A stretch of 64,000 bases of DNA from CAVORB01 sp963736235. Lineage in GTDB: Bacteria > Pseudomonadota > Gammaproteobacteria > Chromatiales > Chromatiaceae. Below, piece after piece: positions 52,515 through 61,950 of this stretch; position 1 is the stretch's first letter; every line of letters starts with the position of its first letter. The DNA lies in NCBI GenBank assembly GCA_963736235.1, contig CAVTOR010000017.1:62001-126000 (forward strand). The letters are read 5' to 3'. The translations under genes and the position numbers were made by a program. Under the pieces are notes generated by a model that searched no databases, was not told where the DNA came from, and saw nothing but the letters and a program-made list of their open reading frames with translations.

Positions 52515-52628
52515 GGACTGGCCCGGTACTTCGCGTTCTACAACACCAGACGCCGTCACATCGCACTCGACCGACGTACCCCAGATGCGGTGTACTTCGA
52601 CCGAGCTAGCCGCGAATTGGCAGCCTGA
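52515..52628 (+). pseudogene. IS3-family transposase C-terminal remnant
   Basis: About 36 codons: LARYFAFYNTRRRHIALDRR then TPDAVYF and a stop at 52626-52628. This is the characteristic end of IS3-group OrfB integrases (YNxxRxHxxLxxxTP). No upstream DDE part is present. Confidence 0.75.
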
Positions 52629-52647
52629 AACCCATGGAAGATTTCAC

Positions 52648-52805
52648 TTAGGGAGACGCTGATCATTGGCCATCCTGGCCAAAATCAGCACGCCACCCAA
52701 GAAGCGTGGTTCTTGGATGGCTTCATTTTCAAACGCTTACGCGCTTGAAAATGGCGTCACATCCCTGTGCCGCGGGAGGCGCTGGATTGATCAGCGTTTT
52801 CTTAG
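52648..52805. repeat. MITE-like element with imperfect 18-bp inverted ends
   Basis: TTAGGGAGACGCTGATCA (52648-52665) and TGATCAGCGTTTTCTTAG (52788-52805) match in 13 of 18 positions when inverted; the inner 11 are nearly perfect. Inside are a TTGGCCA-TCC-TGGCCAA hairpin and the IR pair CATTTTCAAACGC (52724-52736)/GCGCTTGAAAATG (52741-52753). It encodes nothing, is 158 bases long, and directly follows the IS3 remnant. Confidence 0.45.
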
Positions 52806-52896
52806 CGCACTGTCCAGGTTTCGGGGTCTATTTCTGTCGGCTGGTTCCGAATCACACCATCCGTTATCAGGACCCAGAGCGCCGGATCACCGGCGT

Positions 52897-55800
52897 TCAG
52901 TCTCCGGGTGGGAGAACGGAGTCGCGGCGGCTTGCGTGGCGGTTGTCAGTCGAGCTCAGCGATGCGCTTGGCGCTGCTGATGTTCGTGCCATAAAGGTCC
53001 GATACAGCAGCGGAACCACCAACAGGGTCAGGACGGTCGAGAAGGCGAGGCCCCAGACGATGGCCGTGGCCACCGGGCCCCAGACCAAAGACTTGCCGCC
53101 GAGCCCGGTGGCGAGGGAAAAGAGCCCGGCGATGGTCGTCATGGAGGTGATGAGGATGGGGATGACGCGCCGGCGGGCGGCGTAGAGGGTGGCGTGTAGC
53201 AGGCTCATGCCGCGCTCGAGCCGATCGTTGGCGGCGGAGATCAGCACGATGGCGGCATTGACCGATATGCCGGCCAGCGCAACGATGCCGTAAAGGGTAT
53301 AGAGGCTCAGGGGGTTGCCAGTGACCAGCAGCCCCAGGACCACGCCCGTGAAGGCCATGGGAACGGTCGCCAGGATCATCAGCGGTTGGAAGTAGCTGCG
53401 GAACTGGGTGCCCAGGATCAGGTACATGAGCCCCACGCCGAAGACGAACAGCAGACCGATGGAGCTCAGGCTCTCCTGGATGTCGTCGAGCTCGCCGGTG
53501 AAGTCGAGATCGATATTGGGGTAGGCGGCGCGCTGCTGCTCCCAGCCCTCCAATACCAGGCGGTTGGCGGTCACCGTGTCGATGCCGCCGGGCCTGAGGT
53601 CCGCCTCGACGGTAATGGCGCGGCGGAAGTTGTAGTGCCGGAAGTTCCCGATGCCCTCGGATCGATCGTCCTGTACCAGGGCGCCGAGCGGAACGGGTTC
53701 ACCCTGGTGGGTGGGCAGGCGCAGATCCAGCAGGCTCCGCAGATCGTCGCGCTCTTCCGGGCGTGCGCGCACCCGTACTTCGACTTTCTCACCGGCGTCG
53801 CGCAGATCGGCGACGATCTCCCCGTCCACCATCAGCTGCAGGGTGCGGCCCAGCTCCAGCGGGTTCAGCCCCGCGCGGTTGACGGCGTCCTCGTCGATGC
53901 GCAGCACCAGCTCCGGGCGCCCGCGCGCGGCATCATCCTCGACGTCCATCACGTCCGGAATCCCGTTCAGGATGCGCTTGATGGCGTCCGCCGCGGCGCG
54001 GATCTCGGCGTACTGGTCGCCGCGCACCTTGATGCTGATCGGCTTCTCCACCGGCGGCCCGCCGGACAGGCGCAGGAAGGAGACCTGAACCGGCCCCGGC
54101 GTGGCGGTGACGTCGGGGCGCATAGCCTCGATCATCTCCTCGACCTCCCGCAGCTCCGGGGTCTTGGAGTTCAGCCCAACCAGGATCTGCCCGTAATGGT
54201 CGCCCAGCCGCGGCTCCTTCTCGGTGAACATGTTTCCCGCGTAGCTGGTCATGGCCCGCACCTCGCCCGGGCGCACATGGCGGCGGACCTTCTCCTCGAT
54301 CTCGAGCACCTTGTCCATGGTGCGTTCGATGGGCGTGTCCGGCGGCATCTCCACATTCACGTAGAACAGCCGCAGGGTGTCGAAGGCAAAGAACTCCATG
54401 CGCACCATGCCCATCGCCACCGCCCCAACGGCGCCGGCGAACAGCAGAGCGACCAGCGACAGAGACAGCCGCGGGCGGCGCAGGACGGCGAGCAGGGCGC
54501 GCACGTAGCGCAGCTGCACCCAGTGGGTGAAGCGCACCCGATGGGCGTGGACCCGGGACGGCCGGTCGAAGCTCACGCGCGCCGACACCACGTGGGATGG
54601 CAGCATCCAGAAGGCCTCGATCAGGCTGACCGCGAGCGCGATGGTCACCACCATGGGAATCACGCGCATGAAGTCTCCGAGGATGCCCGGCAGGAGCATC
54701 AGCGGGAGGAAGGCCGCCATGGTGGTCAGAACCGCGGTGATCACGGGTGCCGCCACCTCGCGCATCGCGTCGAGCGCCGCCTGGAGCACGTCCATGCCGC
54801 GCTGGAGCCGGTAATACATGGCCTCCACCACCACCACCGCGTCGTCCACGAGCATGCCGAGCACGATCACGACGCCAAGCAGCACGGTGACGTTGAGGGT
54901 CTCTCCCAGGACGAACAGGATCAGGAAGGTCCCGGCGAGCGAGAAGGGGATGCCGATGGCGGTGAAAAAGGCGATGCGGCTGCCGAGAAACACCCAGGCG
55001 ACGCCGAGCACCAGAAACAGGCCGATCAGGGCGTTTCGTTCCATCAGTCCGATGGCCTGACGCGTCGGGATGGTCTGATCGTCCACCAGGACGAGGTTGA
55101 TCCCGGTGCGGTCCGAGAAGGCATTCCGCTCCTCGATATAGGCGTTGATCTGGTCCACCATCTCCAGGGTGTTGGCGTCGTCGCGCTTCATGATTGCCAA
55201 CACCACGGCGGGGAGGCCGTCGAAGCGGGCTAGCTTGTCGGGGCGCTCCCGCGCGCGCTCCACGCCAGCAACCCGGCCAAGGGTGACCTCGCCGGGCGCA
55301 CCCACCACCGGGCGCCGGGCCAGCTCGCCGGGCTCCCGCTCGCTGCCCACCAGGCGCACCAGCCAGCTCTGCTGCCCCAGACGCAGGGTGCCCGCGGCCA
55401 CGTCGCGGAAGAAGGCCGCAACCGTGTCCGCTACCTGCGTGGGCCGCAGTCCCAGGGCCTCCAGGGCCGCGGGGTCGAAGTTGACGTGGATCTCTGGGTC
55501 GGAGAGACCGACCGGGTCGACGCGGTCAACCTGGGAGAAGCGCTCCAGGTCCTTCTCCACGTTCCGCGCCTGGACCCGCAGGTTCTCGTCGTCGGCTTGT
55601 CCTACCACCGCGATGGTGGCCGCGGGGTAGGCGTTGGCGCTGGTAATCTCCAGGATGACCGGGTCGTCGACCTCGGCCGGCAGGTCCCGCTCCGCGTTCT
55701 GGATTTCCCGGCGCAGGTCGTTGACCCGCTTGTCGAACAATCGCGGCTCCAGGTCCTGAAAGCGGACCAGGATGCTGGACACCGAGTCACGGCTGTTGGA

Positions 55801-56037
55801 GGACATGAACTTGATGTTCTGAACGCGGCGCACCGCGTCCTCTAAGGGGTCGGTCACCTTTTTTTCCACGTCCAAGGCGGAAGCGCCCGGAAGGATGGTG
55901 GTCACCACCAGCCAATTGAAGTTGATGGTGGGGTCCTTCTGGCGGGGCAACATGGTGTAGGCGAGAAGACCGACGATGAGCACCAGCCCGAACATCAGGT
56001 TGGTGAGCACGTGGTTGCGCAGCAGGGTCGAGAGCAT
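52897..56037 (-). CDS. RND-family efflux transporter permease
   Basis: Inner-membrane proton-driven pump subunit, 1046 residues, 12 predicted membrane helices. The proton-relay aspartates are in VIVLGMLVDDAVVVVEAM (helix 4). Two large periplasmic loops follow helices 1 and 7, starting near LPGASALDVEKKVTDPLEDA. ATG 56037 gives MLSTLLRNHVLTNLMFG; an upstream ATG would overlap the adaptor gene. It is last in the operon after PadR and the adaptor. The exported substrate is unknown. Confidence 0.93.
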   Translation of the reverse strand: MLSTLLRNHVLTNLMFGLVLIVGLLAYTMLPRQKDPTINFNWLVVTTILPGASALDVEKKVTDPLEDAVRRVQNIKFMSSNSRDSVSSILVRFQDLEPRLFDKRVNDLRREIQNAERDLPAEVDDPVILEITSANAYPAATIAVVGQADDENLRVQARNVEKDLERFSQVDRVDPVGLSDPEIHVNFDPAALEALGLRPTQVADTVAAFFRDVAAGTLRLGQQSWLVRLVGSEREPGELARRPVVGAPGEVTLGRVAGVERARERPDKLARFDGLPAVVLAIMKRDDANTLEMVDQINAYIEERNAFSDRTGINLVLVDDQTIPTRQAIGLMERNALIGLFLVLGVAWVFLGSRIAFFTAIGIPFSLAGTFLILFVLGETLNVTVLLGVVIVLGMLVDDAVVVVEAMYYRLQRGMDVLQAALDAMREVAAPVITAVLTTMAAFLPLMLLPGILGDFMRVIPMVVTIALAVSLIEAFWMLPSHVVSARVSFDRPSRVHAHRVRFTHWVQLRYVRALLAVLRRPRLSLSLVALLFAGAVGAVAMGMVRMEFFAFDTLRLFYVNVEMPPDTPIERTMDKVLEIEEKVRRHVRPGEVRAMTSYAGNMFTEKEPRLGDHYGQILVGLNSKTPELREVEEMIEAMRPDVTATPGPVQVSFLRLSGGPPVEKPISIKVRGDQYAEIRAAADAIKRILNGIPDVMDVEDDAARGRPELVLRIDEDAVNRAGLNPLELGRTLQLMVDGEIVADLRDAGEKVEVRVRARPEERDDLRSLLDLRLPTHQGEPVPLGALVQDDRSEGIGNFRHYNFRRAITVEADLRPGGIDTVTANRLVLEGWEQQRAAYPNIDLDFTGELDDIQESLSSIGLLFVFGVGLMYLILGTQFRSYFQPLMILATVPMAFTGVVLGLLVTGNPLSLYTLYGIVALAGISVNAAIVLISAANDRLERGMSLLHATLYAARRRVIPILITSMTTIAGLFSLATGLGGKSLVWGPVATAIVWGLAFSTVLTLLVVPLLYRTFMARTSAAPSASLSSTDNRHASRRDSVLPPGD

Positions 56038-56047
56038 TGGGCTGGTC

Positions 56048-57059
56048 TCAGTCCGGGGTCGCCCGCTCGCCAACCCGGACCGCATCGCCGTCCTGAAGCC
56101 GCTGGCGCCCCTCGACGATGATCATGCTCTCCGCCGGCAGGTCGACCCGCGCCGGCTGGCCCTCCAGTGCACCCTCCAGCGGGTGGAACGCGGCCTTGCC
56201 GCCGGTCAACACGAACACGCCGAGGGTCCCGCCACGGCGCACGGGCAGCTCCGCGGGGAGATAACCGCCGGCGCTGCGCCATATGAGCCGTCCGGAGGCG
56301 CCGGAGGGCGCCTCTTCGCCGTTAAACTCGAGGCGGATCTCCACGGTGCGGGTCGCGGGGTCCACCACCGGCACCACGCGCCCGACCTTGAGCGGATAAC
56401 GCCGATCCAGGTAGACGAACTCCAATCGCTCGGCCTCCGCGCCCTCCTCGACCTCGTCGGGGCGCACGCGTGCGCTGACCTCGAGCTGATCCAACTGGAC
56501 CAGCCGCAGCAGGGCGCTGCCGGGGTTGGCCAGGGTGCCGACGTCGGTCAGGCGCGCCGTCACCGCCGCCCGAAAAGGGGCGCGCACGGTGCAGCGCTCG
56601 ACGTTGGTCTCGGCTTGGCGGATGGCCTCGGTCTGGGCCTTGATCTGGGCTTCAAAGGCGGCCAGCTCGGTGTCGCGGCGGTCGACCTCTTCGTCGCTGA
56701 TGTTGCGTTCCCGTTTCAGGTTGCGGGCGCGGTCGAGCTGACTCTCGGCCAGCGCCTTCTGCGATTGCAGCTGCACCAAGGTCGCCTGCTGCGCCGCGAG
56801 ACGCGACTGATAGTCACGGCAGTCCAGCTCGACCAGGATATCCCCGGCGTCCACTACCTCGCCCACCCGCACCGGGATCGTCAGGACGCGGGCCGTGATC
56901 TCGGCGCTCAGATCCGCGTTGTTAACGCTTTCAACCGAGGCGGGGGCGCTGCGCTCGGGGTGTATGACCAGGTCGGCAACGGGGCGGGCGGTGACTGGCG
57001 ATCTCCGCGGCCGCGATTCCGGTCAGGAGCAGGAGCACAGTGGCGGACAGGCTACGCAT
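56048..57059 (-). CDS. RND efflux periplasmic adaptor (membrane fusion protein; one frameshift)
   Basis: Links the RND pump to an outer-membrane channel. An N-terminal signal (SATVLLLLTGIAAAE) is followed by a lipoyl half-domain (ILTIPVRVG-type, then VVDAGDILVELDCRDYQSRL), a coiled-coil hairpin (about 80-150), and beta-barrel domains (RTVEIRLEF). One extra C in the CCCGCCCC run near 56986 separates the signal region from the body. About 336 residues. The start overlaps the PadR stop by eight bases. Confidence 0.87.
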
Positions 57060-57603
57060 GGTCTTGTTTCTCCGCCGCGCCGTTTTGCTGCTGTGCCTGG
57101 AGCAGCGGCGGACCCTGCTCGGCGAGAAAGACCACCATGGCGCGGTAATGGGCGATGCCTGCCTGGACCGTGAAGCGGGTTCCCGGGGTATGTCCGGGCA
57201 GGTCCAGTTTGGACTCCAGGTACGCGAGCGTGGAGGCGTATCGGTCGCGCACCTCGACCAGCAGCTCGGCTACGCGTTCGGCGGGGAGCAGGTGTGAGAA
57301 GAACGTAAGGACCAGGAACTCCGAACGCAACTGCTCGGTTGGCGATTCCGCCATGAGCTCCCGACTCAGCGCCTCCTGTCCTTCGTCCGTCAGCCGATAG
57401 AGCTTGCGGTCCGGGTGTCTCGCCCCGGGTTCAGTGCGGCCGATGATGAGCCCATCGCGCTGGAGCTGGCCCAGGGCGGGGTAGATAGCACCGTAGGTGG
57501 CGGTGTGGAAGTGCGAAAAGGCCCCCTCGAACAGCTTCTTGATGTCGTATCCGGATTTGTCGCCCAGGCTCAGGGCGCCCAAACAGAGGGTCTTGACGTT
57601 CAT
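57052..57603 (-). CDS. PadR-family transcriptional regulator
   Basis: Winged-helix repressor, 183 residues. The PadR DNA-binding domain (first about 90) has LCLGALSLGDKSGYDIKKLF, ATYGAIYPALGQLQRDGLI and YRLTDEGQEAL; the C-terminal helical domain is the dimer arm. The first gene of the operon with the adaptor and pump, which it presumably represses until an inducer binds. ATG 57603 fits the family. The AT-rich leader at 57635-57680 is where its operator and promoter would be. Confidence 0.9.
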   Translation of the reverse strand: MNVKTLCLGALSLGDKSGYDIKKLFEGAFSHFHTATYGAIYPALGQLQRDGLIIGRTEPGARHPDRKLYRLTDEGQEALSRELMAESPTEQLRSEFLVLTFFSHLLPAERVAELLVEVRDRYASTLAYLESKLDLPGHTPGTRFTVQAGIAHYRAMVVFLAEQGPPLLQAQQQNGAAEKQDHA

Positions 57604-57782
57604 TTCGATCTGCCGCCGGGAGCAAGAGTGAATCTGCTTGAGAGTATATCGAACAAAAATATTATCAACCGGAATAAGGCGATGAAGGTTTGGAGGGCTG
57701 AGGCGCCTTCGTTCGCTTGAAAATTGGGTTTGCATCGCCGACAGTGCCGCGGTCGCTCTTGACATTCCCTGCGTGGTGAGGC
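57604..57782. promoter_or_regulatory. Divergent intergenic region, PadR operon / hydrogenase relic
   Basis: About 180 bases with an AT-rich core (57640-57680) that on the minus strand includes TTGATAATATTTTTGTTCG and a TATACT. The spacing of that pair is only 14, so the promoter call is weak. A TTGACA at 57759 on the plus strand has no good -10 partner. No gene is seen. Confidence 0.35.
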
Positions 57783-57945
57783 CTCCGGGAGCTAGCGAGG
57801 ACGCGCGGGGAGTGCAAGACTTGTGGGTAGGTCCACGATTTCTCCGAGGGCGATCTGGTGCGGCAAGTGCTTACGGGCACACCGTTTTCGGCGCTGCCCC
57901 CGGTGCGACGGGGATCGCGAGCAGCTCATGGTGCTGGAGGATTGA
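57783..57945 (+). pseudogene. Rubredoxin (HupI-like) remnant
   Basis: In one frame: GECKTCG, an in-frame TAG (57828-57830) where a tryptophan is expected, then VHDFSEGDLVRQVLTGTPFS and ALP. After a gap of about 12-15 bases relative to the family, a second frame reads PRCDGDREQLMVLED and a stop. Rubredoxins need two CxxC pairs; the second has lost its first cysteine. No start codon is available upstream. Its stop overlaps hupJ, exactly as in hydrogenase operons. Confidence 0.7.
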
Positions 57946-58427
57946 TCGTGCGAGAGCGCCCACAGCGCGTACAGCGCCTTGAGGAGGCCTTCGAGCGTAT
58001 CCATCGGGAACGCATGGCGAGGCTACCCATCCTCAACCAGCGGCTGTGCGTCCAGGCGGTGGGCTTTCGGCCCTGGGAGGACGGCTGGATTGGCGTGCTG
58101 ATCACGCCGTGGATGATGAATCTGGTGCTCCTTCCAGGGGAGGATCCCAGCCCCGCGGCCGAAGGGTCCATGCGGTTGCACTCCTTCCCGGCCGGGGACT
58201 ACGAGTTTCACGCCGCTCATGAGGCGCTGTTCGGTGCCTACGAGGCCTGTTCCCTGTTCTCCCCGATGCAGGCGTTCGCCGACCAGGCGTCCGCCGTTGC
58301 CGTGGCTGAGGAGGCGATGTCGACCCTGTTGAAGCCGATGGAACGATCGCCGCAGGCGGCCAACGCCAAATCGCGCAAGCTCTCCCGACGCGACCTCCTG
58401 CGCGGGCGTTTCCGCGTCGGCGGTTGA
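57942..58427 (+). CDS. hupJ: [NiFe]-hydrogenase assembly chaperone HupJ/HybE
   Basis: About 160 residues. It begins RERPQRVQRLEEAFERIHRE and has the family block VQAVGFRPWEDGWIGVLITP, with MNLVLLPGED and YEACSLFSPMQAFAD following. The C-terminal tail ends with a basic SRRDLLRGRF. HupJ works with rubredoxin HupI in maturing the small subunit of uptake hydrogenase. Start TTG 57942 or GTG 57948, overlapping the rubredoxin remnant. No structural hydrogenase gene is in the window, so it is an orphan here. Confidence 0.82.
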   Translation: MIVRERPQRVQRLEEAFERIHRERMARLPILNQRLCVQAVGFRPWEDGWIGVLITPWMMNLVLLPGEDPSPAAEGSMRLHSFPAGDYEFHAAHEALFGAYEACSLFSPMQAFADQASAVAVAEEAMSTLLKPMERSPQAANAKSRKLSRRDLLRGRFRVGG

Positions 58428-58482
58428 AAGGATGCGGATGATCCGGTGGTGGGCGGCATTCATTCCGCCGCCGAGGCGGGGA

Positions 58483-58914
58483 TCAGTTGTCCCTACGTAT
58501 CCGCGTTGCCGCCGGCCGCTTTAGCGCGTGCCCTCTCAGCGGGCGGTAGTGCCGCACCCGCGCCGGGGCGTGAGAGACCATCGCCGAGATCAAGATCACC
58601 GCGGTGAACAGGGCCGGCCCGGCAGCGGGCCAGAACGGGATCAGTGCCAGCAGTAGGAGCTTGAACAGGACCGTCTGACCGCTGAGCTGTGCCAGCCAAT
58701 GATGGTCCGACCAAGCGTCAAGCATTGCCATACCGACGCCGGTCGCGAGGGTCAGCACGAGATACGGGAGCCAGGCGTCTTGCGCGACGGCCGGCACCAG
58801 GTAACCCGCTCCCATCCCCGCCACTCCCAATAAGTGAAGTCCACGCAGGCCGATGTTGAGCCAGCGCTGTCCACGGAAGAAACGCAGCGGCGGGTCGGCG
58901 TCCTTCAGCTGCAT
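58483..58914 (-). CDS. Small multi-span membrane protein, unknown
   Basis: 143 residues from ATG 58914, with about four hydrophobic segments (GLHLLGVAGMGAGYLVPAVA, LPYLVLTLATGVGMAML, LFKLLLLALIPFW, LFTAVILISAMVS) and a basic tail. It contains HH and DAWSDHHWLAQ between helices. Convergent with hupJ; a hydrogenase-related role is conceivable but not shown. No family is recognised. Confidence 0.65.
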   Translation of the reverse strand: MQLKDADPPLRFFRGQRWLNIGLRGLHLLGVAGMGAGYLVPAVAQDAWLPYLVLTLATGVGMAMLDAWSDHHWLAQLSGQTVLFKLLLLALIPFWPAAGPALFTAVILISAMVSHAPARVRHYRPLRGHALKRPAATRIRRDN

Positions 58915-59372
58915 GCCACTCTGTGGCCTGGCAAGCGGTTGCGCATGATCGTTTCCTCTGGGCGGGTGTCCCCGGGACGCGGGCGCGACGATTCGGATGG
59001 CCCGGGAGACGAGGATAGCGTCTCGGTTGGAACGGCGAAAGCGCGGCCATGCGTTGGTTTCCGTTTCCAGCACGTGCCATTGGGCCCTACGACTTACCGG
59101 ATCAGATGGGGGAATTGAGCAGCTCAGTGGTGCATTGGAACCAATCGGTGGGCTCCCGCGCCCTGCCAAGGCGTTGCCCGGCCTATGGCATTTCCCTTGC
59201 CTGTTTATTTGGCGGAAAGCTCGAAAACGAGGACGAAGCCAACCTGTAAGCCCGCGCGTTATCGATGCGCACCGCGAGCGGTGCGCCCCTCCGGGCTGGC
59301 GAGCTCACCTGTATTCTGTGCCGGAAGCCTACTCCCGTCCCAACGGCCACCATGCCCTGAAAGGATCACCCG
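58915..59372. other. 458-base stretch without a supported gene
   Basis: Several short open frames on both strands, none with a recognisable protein or a good ribosome site. No repeat or tRNA-like structure is seen. Probably regulatory and degenerate sequence before the antiporter. Confidence 0.4.
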
Positions 59373-60599
59373 ATGGAGCTGCTTTATATCCTGCTGGTTC
59401 TGCTCTTCGTCACCCGCTTTTCGGGTGAGGTGGCCTCGCGCCTCGGTCAACCGGTCCTCGTCGGCGAGCTGCTCTCGGGAATCCTGCTCGGCGTGGTCGC
59501 ACACCAGTTCTCCGGCTCGTTGCCCGTCCTCGCCGCCCTGCCTGACAACGAGGTCTTCATCGCCCTGACGGACCTGGCGATCTTCTTCCTGATGTTGCTC
59601 GCGGGGGTCGAGATGTCCCCGCGTGAGCTCTCCGAGAACTCTCGCTCCGCGCTCTGGGTCGCCCTCGGCGGGCTGCTGGTCCCGCTAGCCAGCGGGTTCG
59701 CGTTGGGCTGGATGTTCCTGCCCGAATCCGAGTACCGCCTGGCCCAGGCCCTGTTTCTCGCCACGGCGCTGGCGATCACGGCGGTACCGGTCTCGGTGAA
59801 GGTGCTGATGGATCTCGGCAAGCTCGATTCGCCCGTCGGCAAGACCATCGTCTCCGCGGCGGTGTTCGACGACATCTTCAGCCTCGTCCTGCTGGCGGTG
59901 CTCACGGCGGTGATCAAGACGGGCAGCTTTCCGGGTGTCCTCCAGTTGGCCATGCTGCTGGGCAAGACCGTCGCCTTTTTCGTCCTGGCCAGCTTGATCG
60001 GGTACTACCTGTTTCCGTGGCTCGGTCGGAAGATCAAACGCATCCAGGCCGACGAGTTCGAGTTCAGCGCGCTGGTCATGGCCGCGCTGGCCTATTCCTT
60101 GCTCGCCGAGGCCCTGGGTATCCACTTCATACTCGGCGCCTTCTTCGCCGGCCTGTTCTTCGTCCGTAAAACGATCGACGACGGCGTGTACCAGGCCCTG
60201 CGCGCCCGTCTGAGCACCTTTACCTCCGGATTCCTGGCACCCTTGTTCTTCGCCTCCATCGGTCTGCATCTCGATGCCGCGGCGCTCTTCAACGTCCCGC
60301 TGTTCGTCTTTCTCCTGGTGCTGACCGCCATTCTCGGCAAGCTGATCGGTGCCGGCCTGCCCGCCTATTGGTCCGGACTGGGCCGAAGAGAAGCGATCGG
60401 TGTCGGAACGGGGATGAGTGCACGTGGAGCCGTGGAGTTGATCATCGCCGACATCGCCTTGCGTGCGGGTCTCTTCAACCATCCCGACCCGGCACCGGAT
60501 ATCGTCAGCTACATGTTCTCCGCCGTCGTGCTCATGGCGCTGATTACCACGCTACTGACACCAGTTGCGTTGCAACGAATCCTTGGTCCGCCCTCGTGA
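59373..60599 (+). CDS. Cation:proton antiporter (CPA2 family)
   Basis: Na+(K+)/H+ exchanger of the inner membrane, 408 residues, about 12 helices. It opens with the typical QPVLVGELLSGILLGVV segment, has LAIFFLMLLAGVEM, TALAITAVPVSVKVL and SAAVFDDIFSLVLLAVL (ion-site aspartates), and GMSARGAVELIIADIAL near the end. No TrkA-N domain is attached. It is a single gene, with an unassigned stretch of about 450 bases before it. Confidence 0.92.
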   Translation: MELLYILLVLLFVTRFSGEVASRLGQPVLVGELLSGILLGVVAHQFSGSLPVLAALPDNEVFIALTDLAIFFLMLLAGVEMSPRELSENSRSALWVALGGLLVPLASGFALGWMFLPESEYRLAQALFLATALAITAVPVSVKVLMDLGKLDSPVGKTIVSAAVFDDIFSLVLLAVLTAVIKTGSFPGVLQLAMLLGKTVAFFVLASLIGYYLFPWLGRKIKRIQADEFEFSALVMAALAYSLLAEALGIHFILGAFFAGLFFVRKTIDDGVYQALRARLSTFTSGFLAPLFFASIGLHLDAAALFNVPLFVFLLVLTAILGKLIGAGLPAYWSGLGRREAIGVGTGMSARGAVELIIADIALRAGLFNHPDPAPDIVSYMFSAVVLMALITTLLTPVALQRILGPPS

Positions 60600-60675
60600 C
60601 GGCAGCGCCCGCATGGGGTCGATCGGCAGCGCCCGGAGCCGCTGCGTGCCCGATCCCTGGGCCGTGAGACTCAGG

Positions 60676-61578
60676 CTAGGCGTTGTTCTTCCATGTCTTC
60701 CAGTATCCGCCGAATTCGTCCGCCAGGCAGTCCGGCGCCTTTCCGTACAGCCGTTCGCCGAGACCCCGCGCCTGCGAGCGCAGCTCGCCCTGGCGGTGTT
60801 CGGCCAGGCAGGTGATGGTCCCCGTGTCCCCATCCAGGTCGCGCCCTTCGTCTTCGAGGACTTCGCGCAGGACCGCCAGGTCATGATCGTCGCCGAGAAG
60901 ATCCGACAGCCGCTTGAGCTCATCGATTCTGGCCGACAGCTGCTCGGGCCAGATCTTGCTTAGCAGCCGACAGTGGTACCAGTGGTCCTTGACCCGCTTG
61001 CGCCACTCGTGGAAACGCTCGTCCGTGGGCTTGCGATAGGCCTTGTTCATCGCCTTGCGGCCCGCGCCGTAGCTTCGTTCCAGGCCGGGGCGGATGGCCG
61101 CGAAACCGCCATGGGACAAGCGCCAGGATCCGGTCCGATCCTCTACCTGCCGCAGGCTTTCGGCCGTCGAGTTGGCGATCTGCTCCAGGTCTACCGCTTC
61201 CTCGGCGATACGGCTGCGACGTTCCTCCAGCGCTCCGCGCAGGGAGTTGAGTGAGCTGCACTCTCCGATACTGGCGAAGCGCTCGGCCAGGGCGTCGAAG
61301 GTCTCGATCATGGCCTCGGCGTCACGCACCGAGGACAAGCGGTTCTTGGCATGGCGGAACCATTTGTTCTCTTTCTTATAGCGGCTCTTGCCCAAGTCCT
61401 TCTTGACCAGCCGCAGCAGGCTGCGGATCTTCTTGAACGACTTGCGGGCATTGTGGATGCCGTCGTGCATATCGGGATTCTCGCCCGACAGCTCGGCGGC
61501 GGCCTTCGTCGATTGCTCGACGACGATGCGCCGCAGCCCCTCGGAGACGGTCTCTTTTCGCTTGAATCGATAGGGCAT
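60676..61578 (-). CDS. CHAD-domain protein
   Basis: 300 residues, all helical, with the conserved histidines and basic residues of the CHAD family: MHDGIHNARKSFKKIRSLLR in the first half and RFHEWRKRVKDHWYHCRLL in the second. CHAD proteins bind polyphosphate in known cases. No CYTH domain is attached. ATG 61578 is chosen; longer upstream frames are not conserved. It stands alone on the minus strand. Confidence 0.9.
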   Translation of the reverse strand: MPYRFKRKETVSEGLRRIVVEQSTKAAAELSGENPDMHDGIHNARKSFKKIRSLLRLVKKDLGKSRYKKENKWFRHAKNRLSSVRDAEAMIETFDALAERFASIGECSSLNSLRGALEERRSRIAEEAVDLEQIANSTAESLRQVEDRTGSWRLSHGGFAAIRPGLERSYGAGRKAMNKAYRKPTDERFHEWRKRVKDHWYHCRLLSKIWPEQLSARIDELKRLSDLLGDDHDLAVLREVLEDEGRDLDGDTGTITCLAEHRQGELRSQARGLGERLYGKAPDCLADEFGGYWKTWKNNA

Positions 61579-61950
61579 GGCTCTCTCGTTTCGTGCTTTC
61601 GGCTGTTGGACGAATGTATGAGTTCGATCTAAGTCGGGAGGACGCAAGAACCTCGCCAGGATCGAATCCACCGAATACCGTCTCATGACCACCGCGACGA
61701 TGGACGGCATCCGCGGCTGACAAGGTGAAACGCCGGTACATTCAACCCTTCCAGCCGTATATGGGCGCGCGATTTTCGCCAGGATGGCCAAAAATCGGCA
61801 TACTCGGGATAGGCCAAACCGGCCCGGGCGGGGAGGGGTGAATGGCGATCTACCCGCTTCTTCCCGTGGCCCATCGCGGAGACGGCACGAATGTTGACTG
61901 ATGGAGAAACGGGCGCGCTGAAGCGTCGGCGACCACAGAAGGGGACAAGC
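61579..61950. other. 372-base stretch without a supported gene
   Basis: No convincing coding frame on either strand. It would contain the divergent promoters of the CHAD gene and the RibD-like gene. A GAAGGGGAC ribosome site at its right end serves the latter. Confidence 0.4.

Noticed and set aside
53386..55233. A 615-codon histidine-rich open frame opposite the RND pump
   Set aside because: The His/Gln/Asp richness is the reverse reading of hydrophobic Leu/Val/Met codons. It is a shadow of the pump gene.
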